From: JASGCL01 sp965203915
Lineage (GTDB): Bacteria > Pseudomonadota > Alphaproteobacteria > JASGCL01
Direction: 5' to 3'
NCBI GenBank assembly: GCA_965203915.1
Contig: OZ241918.1
Coordinates: forward strand, 310,001 to 374,000
Length of the DNA stretch: 64,000 nt
In this document: one piece after another, positions 24,092-31,692 of the stretch
Layout of the letters: each line of letters begins with the position of its first letter
How positions within the stretch are numbered: the first letter of the stretch is position 1
Made by a program: the position numbers and the translations under genes
Notes under the pieces: generated by a model
The model's input: the letters and a program-made list of their open reading frames with translations, nothing else
Told to the model about the DNA's origin: nothing
Database searches by the model: none

Positions 24092-25486
24092 TTATTTCAA
24101 GCTAGAGATACTTGCCGCCAGCCGCGCCATGGTTTCACCCTGGCCATAGGCGGCAAGCAGATCGAAACAGCCAGGCGAATGTTCCAAACCCGTGATAGCC
24201 AAACGAATGGTCGGGGCGATATCCTTTATTTTTAATTGTTGGGCTTCGCCCCACTGCTTCACCGCGTCATGCAATGCCTCTTTTGTCCAATCTTTTTGGC
24301 TTGCCAAGAAATCTTGAGCAAGGATTAATATTTCTTTTTTGTTTTGCAATTCGACTTTTAACTTTTCTTCCATGGTTTCATATTTTGGCGGGGTTGCTAG
24401 ATCCTGAACCATGGTTGCCAATTCTTTCACATTTTTGGCGCGGGTTTTGACCAGGGTGATGAGCTTATCATGCTGTGGGGTTAATGTTGCCAATTGCATG
24501 AGGCGTTGATTGTCGCATCGCGACAAATAATGTTGGTTAAGATATTCCAGTTTTTTATTATCGGTGCGGGCGGGGCTTTTACCAATCGCGGCGATATCAA
24601 ACCATGCAACCGCCTGGTCCATGGAAATAATTTCATCGTCGCCATGCGCCCAACCCAAACGCAGCAAATAATTCATCATGGCTTCGGGTAAAATACCCAT
24701 GTCCTGATAATCGGTGATGGCCGCCGCGCCATGTCGCTTGGATAATTTTTCGCCCTTGTCGTTGTTGATTAAGGGAATATGGGCAAAGGCTGGCATTTTT
24801 TTATCATCGCCCAAAATAGCGCGAAACAAATGATATTGGCGAAAACTATTGGTGAGGTGGTCGCTGCCGCGGATGATATGGCTGATACCCATGTCAACAT
24901 CGTCCACCACCGCCGACAACATGTAGGTTGGGGTGCGGTCCGAACGTAGCAAAATAAAATCGTCAAGTTCGTTATTTTGCACCGTAATCTCCCCCTGGAC
25001 CATATCGTTAATTTTGGTTTGCCCCTGTTGCGGCATGCGAATGCGAATGGTTGGTTGCACGCCCGCCGCCGCCATTTTTTTTCTATCGGCTTCATCGCGG
25101 TCGCGCCATTGACCGTCATATTTTAACGGCAATTTTTTTACCACCTGTTCTTGGCGTAATATTTCTAATTCCTCTTGCGTCATGTAACATTCATAGGCCA
25201 AACCTTTTTTTACCAATTCGTCCGCCACCGCGACATGACGTTCAATATTGGCTGATTGCAAAATGTAATCGCCATCATGTTTGATGCCAAGCCATGCTAA
25301 CCCTTGCAAAATCACTTGGATTGCTTCGGGCGTGGAACGGGCGCGGTCGGTGTCTTCTACCCTCAATTTATATTGTCCGCCATGATGACGGGCAAACAAA
25401 TAATTGAACAGGGCGGTGCGCGCCCCACCCAAATGCAAATAGCCCGTTGGCGACGGCGCAAAACGAACGACGATTGGTTGGGTCAT
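24092..25486 (-). CDS. gltX: Glutamyl-tRNA synthetase
   Basis: 464-residue class I synthetase charging tRNA-Glu. The HIGH-type motif is in FAPSPTGYLHLGGARTALFN (residues 9-28), KMSKS appears as KLSKRHGA near 241, and RVEDTDRARSTPEA follows the first motif. Many alphaproteobacteria have two GltX copies and charge tRNA-Gln indirectly with GatCAB; whether this copy is discriminating or not cannot be told here. Confidence 0.95.
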   Translation of the reverse strand: MTQPIVVRFAPSPTGYLHLGGARTALFNYLFARHHGGQYKLRVEDTDRARSTPEAIQVILQGLAWLGIKHDGDYILQSANIERHVAVADELVKKGLAYECYMTQEELEILRQEQVVKKLPLKYDGQWRDRDEADRKKMAAAGVQPTIRIRMPQQGQTKINDMVQGEITVQNNELDDFILLRSDRTPTYMLSAVVDDVDMGISHIIRGSDHLTNSFRQYHLFRAILGDDKKMPAFAHIPLINNDKGEKLSKRHGAAAITDYQDMGILPEAMMNYLLRLGWAHGDDEIISMDQAVAWFDIAAIGKSPARTDNKKLEYLNQHYLSRCDNQRLMQLATLTPQHDKLITLVKTRAKNVKELATMVQDLATPPKYETMEEKLKVELQNKKEILILAQDFLASQKDWTKEALHDAVKQWGEAQQLKIKDIAPTIRLAITGLEHSPGCFDLLAAYGQGETMARLAASISSLK

Positions 25487-25587
25487 CGTCTTATATTAAT
25501 ATTATTGTTGGTTGATAAATGAAACATTGTTTTTGTTGTGCAAACAACATCTGTTTGTTGCCCACCTTATCCTTGTGATAAAAAATA

Positions 25588-26034
25588 TTATTTTGCTTTT
25601 ATGGGAATGGCCGAACGGACGGTGTAAACACTATCCTGGCTGACGGGTTTTACCAACCATTCGCGGTATTCGACCAACATTTTTTCGCGGGTGCCAACGG
25701 CTTTTTGTAATTCGGCGCAAGCCTCGGGCGAATGGCGCGGCACACAAGAAATCTCGATAACATTTAATTGCCCCTCGTTCATAATCATGCCTTCAATCGG
25801 CAAGATCAAAATAAATTCGTTTGATTTAAAAATAACCCCTTTGACCGAATATTTTTGCACAATTCCCGCCCTGACGCCGTTGCTATAATCAGGCAAAAAC
25901 CCAAATATCATGATGGATAAAAAAACAACCAACGAAGTTAAAGCCAGCCCAATGGCGATAGGAACAAAGCGACGTTTGATAACAGCAAACACCAAAAACA
26001 CGGCGACAATTCCCAAAATATATAACGGAGTCAT
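25588..26034 (-). CDS. Hypothetical inner-membrane protein, 148 residues
   Basis: I do not recognise a family. Two hydrophobic segments at about residues 1-20 and 24-46 are followed by a soluble part of about 100 residues with two cysteines (EISCVPRHSPEACAEL) that could form a disulphide if it faces the periplasm. Base composition is like the neighbours. It stands alone between gltX and tRNA-Pro, all on the minus strand up to the tRNA. Confidence 0.6.
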   Translation of the reverse strand: MTPLYILGIVAVFLVFAVIKRRFVPIAIGLALTSLVVFLSIMIFGFLPDYSNGVRAGIVQKYSVKGVIFKSNEFILILPIEGMIMNEGQLNVIEISCVPRHSPEACAELQKAVGTREKMLVEYREWLVKPVSQDSVYTVRSAIPIKAK

Positions 26035-26126
26035 GGTGGCACTTTATCATGCTTTTCATAAAAAAACAGCTAAGAAATTTTGTTAATGAAAAACCTTTCG
26101 TTTCATGATAACGCTGGTTTTTAAAA

Positions 26127-26203
26127 CGGAGTGTAGCTCAGACTGGTAGAGCACTGCCTTCGGGAGGCAGGGGCCGTAGGTTCAAATCCTGCCACTCCGA
26201 CCA
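26127..26203 (+). tRNA. tRNA-Pro (anticodon CGG)
   Basis: 77 bases with acceptor CGGAGTG/CACTCCG, discriminator A and encoded CCA. The anticodon stem CTGCC/GGCAG encloses TTCGGGA with anticodon CGG at 26161-26163; the T arm has GTTCAAATC. It reads CCG proline codons. A 107-bp tandem repeat starts 27 bases after it. Confidence 0.96.
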
Positions 26204-26230
26204 CAATATGATGGATCAAAAAATTGCTCC

Positions 26231-26566
26231 GCAATTTGTTGATAAGGCGTTATTTTCTTATCTTGTTCATGGCGGCAAAGCCACCATGAATTCCAGGCGG
26301 GGGTGGCTTCACTATCATTGATAAAAAAAATTACCCTGCAATTTGTTGATAAGGCGTTATTTTCTTATCTTGTTCATGGCGGCAAAGCCACCATGAATTC
26401 CAGGCGGGGGTGGCTTCACTATCATTGATAAAAAAAATTACCCTGCCATTTGTTGATAAGGCGTTATTTTCTTATCTTGTTCATGGCGGCAAAGCCACCA
26501 TGAATTCCAGGCGGGGGTGGCTTCACTATCATTGATAAAAAAAATTACCCTGCCATTTGTTGATAA
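26231..26566. repeat. 107-bp tandem repeat, three full units and a partial
   Basis: Units start at 26231, 26338 and 26445, with a 15-base fragment at 26552; they are virtually identical, one base (GCAAT/GCCAT) separating the first two from the rest. Each contains a hairpin TTCATGGCGGC-AAA-GCCACCATGAA and an alternative one in which AAGCCACC pairs with GGTGGCTT further on. No open frame crosses them. They occupy the whole 380-bp gap between tRNA-Pro and chaC. Confidence 0.95.
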
Positions 26567-26585
26567 GCCATAAGAAATAATTACG

Positions 26586-27266
26586 TTATTTCAGTTTGTT
26601 AAATTCGCGCGCCAAGGCTTCGAGGTAGGCATCCTTAACATTCATCTTTTTCAAACATGCCACCATGTTCAAAAAATAATCACGGTTGGTGCCACCCATG
26701 CCTTTGGCGGTGGCGATTATTTTTGCCTTATCGGCCAAAGAAAAACCAAGGTCTACATATTGGTCGTTATCAGGGTTGAGGGCAAAGGCCAGGGCGCGCA
26801 CGGGGCGAAACTTCGCCACCGCGACGTTGGAAACAATCGGCAGGGGGTGGGGGTGTGATAAGCCAGGGGTTTCATCGCCACGCAGAAAAGTGGGCTCGGG
26901 CGCGATAGGTTCATCTTCCCTGATGACGGCGGTGACCGCGACAGGGCTGTAGGCATAGGAGATCATTTCCCTATCCCATAAGTTTTTTGCCACGATGGCG
27001 CGGTCCTTGTCGGCTACCTTAAAACATACGCCGATGCAACTGCCGCCCTTATCAATGCCCAAAACCAATCCTGGCTGTTCTTGGGTGCCGCGATAATGCA
27101 CCGACCACATGCCAAACCGCCGATGAAAACCCAAAACGCGCGCGTGGTATTTTTTTTCAAAATCAAATTCGGGTTTCCAAATAAGCGAGCCAAAACCAAA
27201 AACATAAAAAGGCTGCAGCGATTCCACCAATGCCTCATAATTTTTATACATTGCTTCCTGCATCAT
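26586..27266 (-). CDS. ChaC-type gamma-glutamylcyclotransferase
   Basis: 226-residue enzyme of the ChaC family, which splits glutathione to 5-oxoproline and Cys-Gly in the cytoplasm. The substrate-binding loop is FGFGSLIWKP (23-32); the catalytic glutamate is probably Glu100 in LWDREM; GFHRRFGMWS and YVDLGFSLADKAKII follow the family. Several ATG codons lie near the start, so the first 6 residues are uncertain. It is monocistronic, with the 107-bp repeats at its 3' end. Confidence 0.85.
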   Translation of the reverse strand: MMQEAMYKNYEALVESLQPFYVFGFGSLIWKPEFDFEKKYHARVLGFHRRFGMWSVHYRGTQEQPGLVLGIDKGGSCIGVCFKVADKDRAIVAKNLWDREMISYAYSPVAVTAVIREDEPIAPEPTFLRGDETPGLSHPHPLPIVSNVAVAKFRPVRALAFALNPDNDQYVDLGFSLADKAKIIATAKGMGGTNRDYFLNMVACLKKMNVKDAYLEALAREFNKLK

Positions 27267-27320
27267 GACGCCTTGTGTTGTTATCTTTTGAATAAAAAGA
27301 TTTGTTGGGCCTGTTGGGTT

Positions 27321-28175
27321 TTATTTTTTTTGCGATAAAAATTGAGATGGGTTGACGGGGTGATTGTTTTTTCTAATTTCGAAATAAAGTTGCGGGCGCG
27401 ATGTGGTGCCCGACCGCCCAAGGGTGGCGATGGCTTGGCCTTTTTTTATTGTATCACCCTTTTTTATCAAGGCGCGTTGCAAATGACCATAGGTCGAAAC
27501 AAACCCGCCAGCATGTTTAACCAACACCAACAACCCCAATGGTTTTATATCGGTGCCGACATAAATAACCGTGCCGCCATTTGCCGCCAAGATATTTTGC
27601 CCCTCTACCCCGCTCAACAACAAACCGTCGGGGCTGTCGCCATCGCCAAATTTTTGTAACACGGTCGTGGGGTTGGCGGGCCAAACAAATGTGCCTGGCT
27701 TGGCGCTGTCATCATCGTTACTGGGAAGTTCGGTTTGGGTAACGGCGTCGGGTTTTTTGACGGGGGTTATTGAATCGTCCCCTTCGGTTGGGCCCGTGAC
27801 GGTTACTTTTTTGGGTATGACGATATTTTGCCCAACCTTTAACTGGTCGGTGATTTTTAAATCATTGCTTGCCGCCAAATCGGCAACCTTGATATTATTT
27901 TTACGCGCTAAGGAATATAAAGTATCGCCGTTTTGAACCTTGTAATCTATTTTCTTTTCAATGGTGCGGGTGACAATTTGTTTTTCGGCTGGTTTTGCGG
28001 TATCTGACTTGGCATTCGCTGCTTCGACTTTTTTTTCTTTGCTGGTTTGTTTTTCAATAAGGTCCTCGGTGGTTAAGGATTCCCCCAAACGAAATGGCCA
28101 AGATTGACAACCATATAGCAACAATGGTGCCGCACACAACAGAAGATATTTTATAGTCGTATATTTTTTTGACAT
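27321..28175 (-). CDS. NlpD/EnvC-like lipoprotein with LysM and degenerate M23 domain
   Basis: 284-residue lipoprotein: signal with lipobox LLYGC (Cys23), a charged linker, one LysM domain (about 78-121, NGDTLYSLARKNNIK and LKVGQNIVIP), and a C-terminal M23/LytM fold. The zinc ligands expected of active LytM enzymes are missing: the HxxxD region reads LSGVEGQN, and HLHFE reads QLYFE, although STYGHL is kept. Such inactive LytM factors activate cell-division amidases, which is the likely role. It lies 4 bp after serS, as in the serS-surE-pcm-nlpD order of other Proteobacteria, but surE and pcm are absent. Confidence 0.87.
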   Translation of the reverse strand: MSKKYTTIKYLLLCAAPLLLYGCQSWPFRLGESLTTEDLIEKQTSKEKKVEAANAKSDTAKPAEKQIVTRTIEKKIDYKVQNGDTLYSLARKNNIKVADLAASNDLKITDQLKVGQNIVIPKKVTVTGPTEGDDSITPVKKPDAVTQTELPSNDDDSAKPGTFVWPANPTTVLQKFGDGDSPDGLLLSGVEGQNILAANGGTVIYVGTDIKPLGLLVLVKHAGGFVSTYGHLQRALIKKGDTIKKGQAIATLGRSGTTSRPQLYFEIRKNNHPVNPSQFLSQKK

Positions 28176-28179
28176 GATG

Positions 28180-29451
28180 TTATCGCTTCATTATTTTTTT
28201 AGACCCATTCATGTAAGATTGCAACAGCGTGGGCACCGTAATATTGCCATCTTCGTCCTGATAATTTTCCATCACCGCGACCAAGGCTCGCCCCACCGCC
28301 AAGCCCGACCCATTTAAGCTGTGTAGAAAATGTATCATGCCGTCTTTGTCCTTGTAACGTCCTTGCAAGCGGCGCGCCTGAAAATCGCCAACATTGGAAC
28401 AGGATGAAATTTCGCGGTAACAATTTTGCGCGGGCATAAAAACCTCTATGTCATAGGTTTTTTTGGCGGTAAAACCCATGTCGCCCGCGCATAGCACAAT
28501 GGTGCGATAGGGCAATTCCAATTTTTGCAAAATGGTTTCGGCGCATTGCGTCATACGTTCTAATTCGGCGGCGGAATTTTCCGCGCTGGTCATGCTGACC
28601 AATTCCACTTTTAAAAATTGGTGCTGGCGTATCATGCCTTTGGTGTCTTTGCCCGCGGCGCCAGCCTCCGAACGGAAACACGGGGTAAGGGCGACAAATC
28701 TTTTTGGCAATTCGCTGGTTTGATAAACCTTGCCCATCATCTGCGCGGTGAGGGGAACCTCCGCCGTGGGTATCAACCACCTGTCGTCGCTGGTATGGAA
28801 AAGATCGTCGGCAAATTTGGGTAATTGCCCCGTGCCGTAAACGGTGGGCGACCTAACCAACAATGGTGGCGATGTTTCTTCGTAACCGAAATCGTGGGTT
28901 TGGGTGTCGAGCATGAATTGCGCCAAGGCACGTTCCAACCGCGCCAGGTCTTGACGCAAAAACACAAATCGCGCCCCCGATATTTGGGCGGCGGTGGCAA
29001 AATCCATCATGCCCAAGGCCTCGCCCAATTCATCGTGGGCTTTGGGTTTAAAATCAAAGGTGCGGGGCGTGCCATGTTTGCGAACCTCGATATTGTCTTT
29101 TTCATCCTTGCCCTCGGGCACCGAACCTTCGGGAAGGTTGGGCAGGGTCGCCAAAATTTTTTCTAATTTTTCTTGGTTGGCTTGCGCCAATTCTTCCAAT
29201 TGGGGGATGGTGGTTTTCAATATTTGCAGTGCCGCCATTTCCTTGTCAGCGGGCTGTTTATTTTTTTTTAATTGGGCAATAACCACCGAGCCTTGGTTGC
29301 GTTGCGCCAAGGCTTCTTCCAAACTGCGTTGTGCTTTGCGCCATGCTTCGTCCAATGTTAAAATGGTTTGGCTTTGCGCCGCCAGGCCGCGGCGCATCAA
29401 CCCCGCGTCAAAGGCGGCGGGGTTATCACGAATAAATTTTATATCATGCAT
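28180..29451 (-). CDS. serS: Seryl-tRNA synthetase
   Basis: 423-residue class II synthetase for tRNA-Ser. The N-terminal coiled-coil arm that grips the tRNA spans about 30-105 (Gln/Lys/Glu-rich helices), followed by the catalytic core with LIPTAEVPLT, CFRSEAGAAGKDTKG, IRQHQFLKVELVS (motif 2) and LNGSGLAVGRALVAVMENYQ (motif 3). Length is normal. It heads the unit with the NlpD-like gene. Confidence 0.96.
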   Translation of the reverse strand: MHDIKFIRDNPAAFDAGLMRRGLAAQSQTILTLDEAWRKAQRSLEEALAQRNQGSVVIAQLKKNKQPADKEMAALQILKTTIPQLEELAQANQEKLEKILATLPNLPEGSVPEGKDEKDNIEVRKHGTPRTFDFKPKAHDELGEALGMMDFATAAQISGARFVFLRQDLARLERALAQFMLDTQTHDFGYEETSPPLLVRSPTVYGTGQLPKFADDLFHTSDDRWLIPTAEVPLTAQMMGKVYQTSELPKRFVALTPCFRSEAGAAGKDTKGMIRQHQFLKVELVSMTSAENSAAELERMTQCAETILQKLELPYRTIVLCAGDMGFTAKKTYDIEVFMPAQNCYREISSCSNVGDFQARRLQGRYKDKDGMIHFLHSLNGSGLAVGRALVAVMENYQDEDGNITVPTLLQSYMNGSKKIMKR

Positions 29452-29487
29452 GGTTGGTTATCTAAAGCTTTTTCATAATAAGGTAAA

Positions 29488-29865
29488 TCATTTTCTGTTT
29501 GCGCGGTCGCCATAGTTTTTTATCACCCAACAAAAACGCCGCAGGTTATAACCATAGCCCCAACGCCACGGCAATGGCAAGTAAGGCGTGCCAAACAAAC
29601 GCACCATGCAATAGGCGAAATAAGCAAACCGCGGGTAACCACGCTGGGCAATCGCGCGGCGCAATATTTTATCGGCGTCAAGCCGCGCCCGCCAAGACCC
29701 ACCGCGCCAGTATATTTTATCATGCTTGATGCAGTCCCCCTCCCACGGCAAGGCTACGCCAAGCCAGCCCGCGCCTAGGCTTAAGAATCCAGAACAACCA
29801 TCGCTGACGAAAGGTTTGTCGGGCGATGATGGATGTAACGAAGAATATTTTTTTGGTTTGCGCAT
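29488..29865 (-). CDS. Small phospholipase A2-like protein
   Basis: 125-residue protein with DGCSGFLS, GDCIKHDKIYWRGGS (Cys45, His48, Asp49) and a Trp-rich end (PWRWGYGYN). The C-x2-HD-x-x-Y arrangement recalls the calcium/catalytic HD pair of phospholipase A2-like families in bacteria, which are short and act on lipids. No signal peptide is seen, and the calcium loop is not clear. It is 36 bp upstream of serS on the same strand. The fold assignment rests on one motif. Confidence 0.6.
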   Translation of the reverse strand: MRKPKKYSSLHPSSPDKPFVSDGCSGFLSLGAGWLGVALPWEGDCIKHDKIYWRGGSWRARLDADKILRRAIAQRGYPRFAYFAYCMVRLFGTPYLPLPWRWGYGYNLRRFCWVIKNYGDRANRK

Positions 29866-29932
29866 GGGTTTTTTTATTTCGCATCCCTGGTTGGTTAATA
29901 GACAGATGACATATTAACCAACCTTTTATTAT

Positions 29933-30006
29933 TGGAGCGGGTAGAGGGAATCGAACCCTCATCTTCAGCATGGGAAGCTGACATTCTACCACTGAACCAT
30001 ACCCGC
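29933..30006 (-). tRNA. tRNA-Gly (anticodon CCC)
   Basis: Reads on the minus strand as GCGGGTA acceptor 5' arm, TACCCGC 3' arm, discriminator U and encoded CCA (29933-29935). The anticodon stem TCAGC/GCTGA encloses TTCCCAT with anticodon CCC. It decodes GGG glycine codons. Confidence 0.95.
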
Positions 30007-30190
30007 GGTAAATCGAACCTGCTCTATCAAAAAAACGCGATAAAAGGAAGGGTTTTAAAAAATCAGCAATAGATGGTGATATAAAAAAATCAATAGCTTA
30101 CGATATAAAAAAATATTGCTAGTCAATCTTACTCTTGTTATACAACGCAAAGATTTATTATTGTTATATAACGCAAAGGATTGTTTTTAC

Positions 30191-30952
30191 ATGTCTCCAA
30201 AAGAATTTTATATTTATATGGTGATGAAGTGGCTTCGCCTGTTGGAGTATCGCTGCGCCTTGGGGCGGGGCAAGGGTTATGGCACGGCGACCATTAAGCA
30301 GGAGGTTCGTTTGTTGTCTCAATTATTAAAAACCCCACCCCGTCTTGCGGTTGATGTTGGCGCAAATATCGGGGATTACACCGCCACCTTGCAGCAATAT
30401 TATCCGCAGTTAGAGGTTCATCTGTTCGAACCATCAGCGGTTAATGTTAAAAAATTAACCAAAAGATTTGATAACGATAAACTTATTCATATTTGCCCCA
30501 TGGCTTTATCAGACAAGGCGGGCAAGGCGACATTATTTGCTGACCAAGCGGGGTCTGGCATGGCTAGTTTGACCAAGCGGCGGCTTGACCATTTGAATGT
30601 TCATTTTGATAATAATGAAAAGGTGAAGACCGTAAGGTTTGAAGATTATTGGCGAGACAGCTTGGCGTCGCGCCCATTAGATATTGTTAAGCTGGATATA
30701 GAAGGGCATGAGCTGACGGCTTTGCAAGGATTCGGCAAGGCGATTCATGCCGTTAAGGTTTTGCAATTTGAATTTGGTGGTTGCAACATTGATACCCGCA
30801 CTTATTTTCAAGATTTTTGGTATTTTTTTAAAGAGCATCATTTCTCCATCTATCGCGTTACCCCGTTTGGTGCCGAGGCAATTACCAAATATCGGGAAAA
30901 AGATGAATTTTTTTCTACCACCAACTATATTGCGGTGCGCCAGCAGTCATAA
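30191..30952 (+). CDS. FkbM-family SAM-dependent methyltransferase
   Basis: 253 residues from the ATG at 30191, which has AAGGA 12 bases before it; the frame is open 25 codons further but those residues look non-coding and lie in a duplicated TTGTTATANAACGCAAAG segment. SAM-binding motif I is VDVGANIGDYT, the acidic post-I residue is in VHLFEPSAVN, and LDIVKLDIEGHELTALQGF is the FkbM hallmark. These enzymes O-methylate sugars, glycolipids or secondary metabolites. No glycan cluster surrounds it, so the substrate is unknown. Confidence 0.87.
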   Translation: MSPKEFYIYMVMKWLRLLEYRCALGRGKGYGTATIKQEVRLLSQLLKTPPRLAVDVGANIGDYTATLQQYYPQLEVHLFEPSAVNVKKLTKRFDNDKLIHICPMALSDKAGKATLFADQAGSGMASLTKRRLDHLNVHFDNNEKVKTVRFEDYWRDSLASRPLDIVKLDIEGHELTALQGFGKAIHAVKVLQFEFGGCNIDTRTYFQDFWYFFKEHHFSIYRVTPFGAEAITKYREKDEFFSTTNYIAVRQQS

Positions 30953-30990
30953 AGAAAAAATATTGAAAGATTGATAACCAAAACATAACA

Positions 30991-31683
30991 TCAAAAATTC
31001 AAACCCAAAGATAGCCCCGCCGACACGCCGCCAGGCGAAGACATGCTGACCGTCATATCATTGATTTGCCCGCTTGCGCCAATGGGCAAGTAATACCGCG
31101 CATAAAGCCCCAAGGCAAAAATCTCGTTGATTTGATAATCAACCCCGAATTTAAATGGTATGACAACATGGGTGCTGCCGTAATTGTAACCACCCACGCG
31201 ACCATTGGTTATCCACGCCCCAAGGCCGCTGCCAATATACAAACCAAAATTTTTCAACCCCCATTCGCGACCAAAACGATAACCAATGTTTGCCAAAGCC
31301 AAATGGTTGGCGACATAAAAATTACGCGCGGGAGCCATACCCAGGGCATCACCCGATGGCACATCGGCACGGTATTGTAAGAAAACATATTCGGCGGTTA
31401 CATCCAACCCATATAAAAACCGATAACCAACCAAACCAAAAAACCCGCCAGCCTTATGATTGCTGATAATGGTTTGTTCGTTATTGTGGGTGATGGTTGT
31501 TTTGAATGGAATAAAAAGTTCGGCCCCGCCCTGCACCAACCATGCGGCATGCAACGGCCGCGGCGTGGCAAACAGCCCCGTCAACAACATGGGCAACAAA
31601 AAACCACGCAAAGTTTTGCGCGCCACGTATTGTGTCGGCAAGAAAGAAAATATTTTTTGTAAAAAATAATGGATAAGGCTCAT
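30991..31683 (-). CDS. Outer-membrane beta-barrel protein (P44/Msp2-like appearance)
   Basis: 230 residues. A long signal region (about 46 residues, hydrophobic core FLLPMLLTGLFA, cut near PLHA) precedes eight to ten predicted beta-strands; the C-terminus is SLGLNF with terminal Phe. GLVGYRFLYGLDVTAEYVF and GLYARYYLPIG have the amphipathic pattern of small barrels of the OmpW/surface-antigen kind. An earlier or later start is possible since there are two basic N-terminal patches. It is downstream of glmS by 9 bp on the same strand. Confidence 0.75.
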   Translation of the reverse strand: MSLIHYFLQKIFSFLPTQYVARKTLRGFLLPMLLTGLFATPRPLHAAWLVQGGAELFIPFKTTITHNNEQTIISNHKAGGFFGLVGYRFLYGLDVTAEYVFLQYRADVPSGDALGMAPARNFYVANHLALANIGYRFGREWGLKNFGLYIGSGLGAWITNGRVGGYNYGSTHVVIPFKFGVDYQINEIFALGLYARYYLPIGASGQINDMTVSMSSPGGVSAGLSLGLNF

Positions 31684-31692
31684 ATAATTGCC

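Noticed and set aside
26231..26566. CRISPR array
   Set aside because: The 107-bp units have no distinct spacers; unit and spacing are identical throughout. No cas genes nearby.
30112..30190. N-terminal extension of the FkbM protein
   Set aside because: The segment contains a short direct repeat (TTGTTATANAACGCAAAG) and lacks the family's residues; the later ATG has a Shine-Dalgarno.
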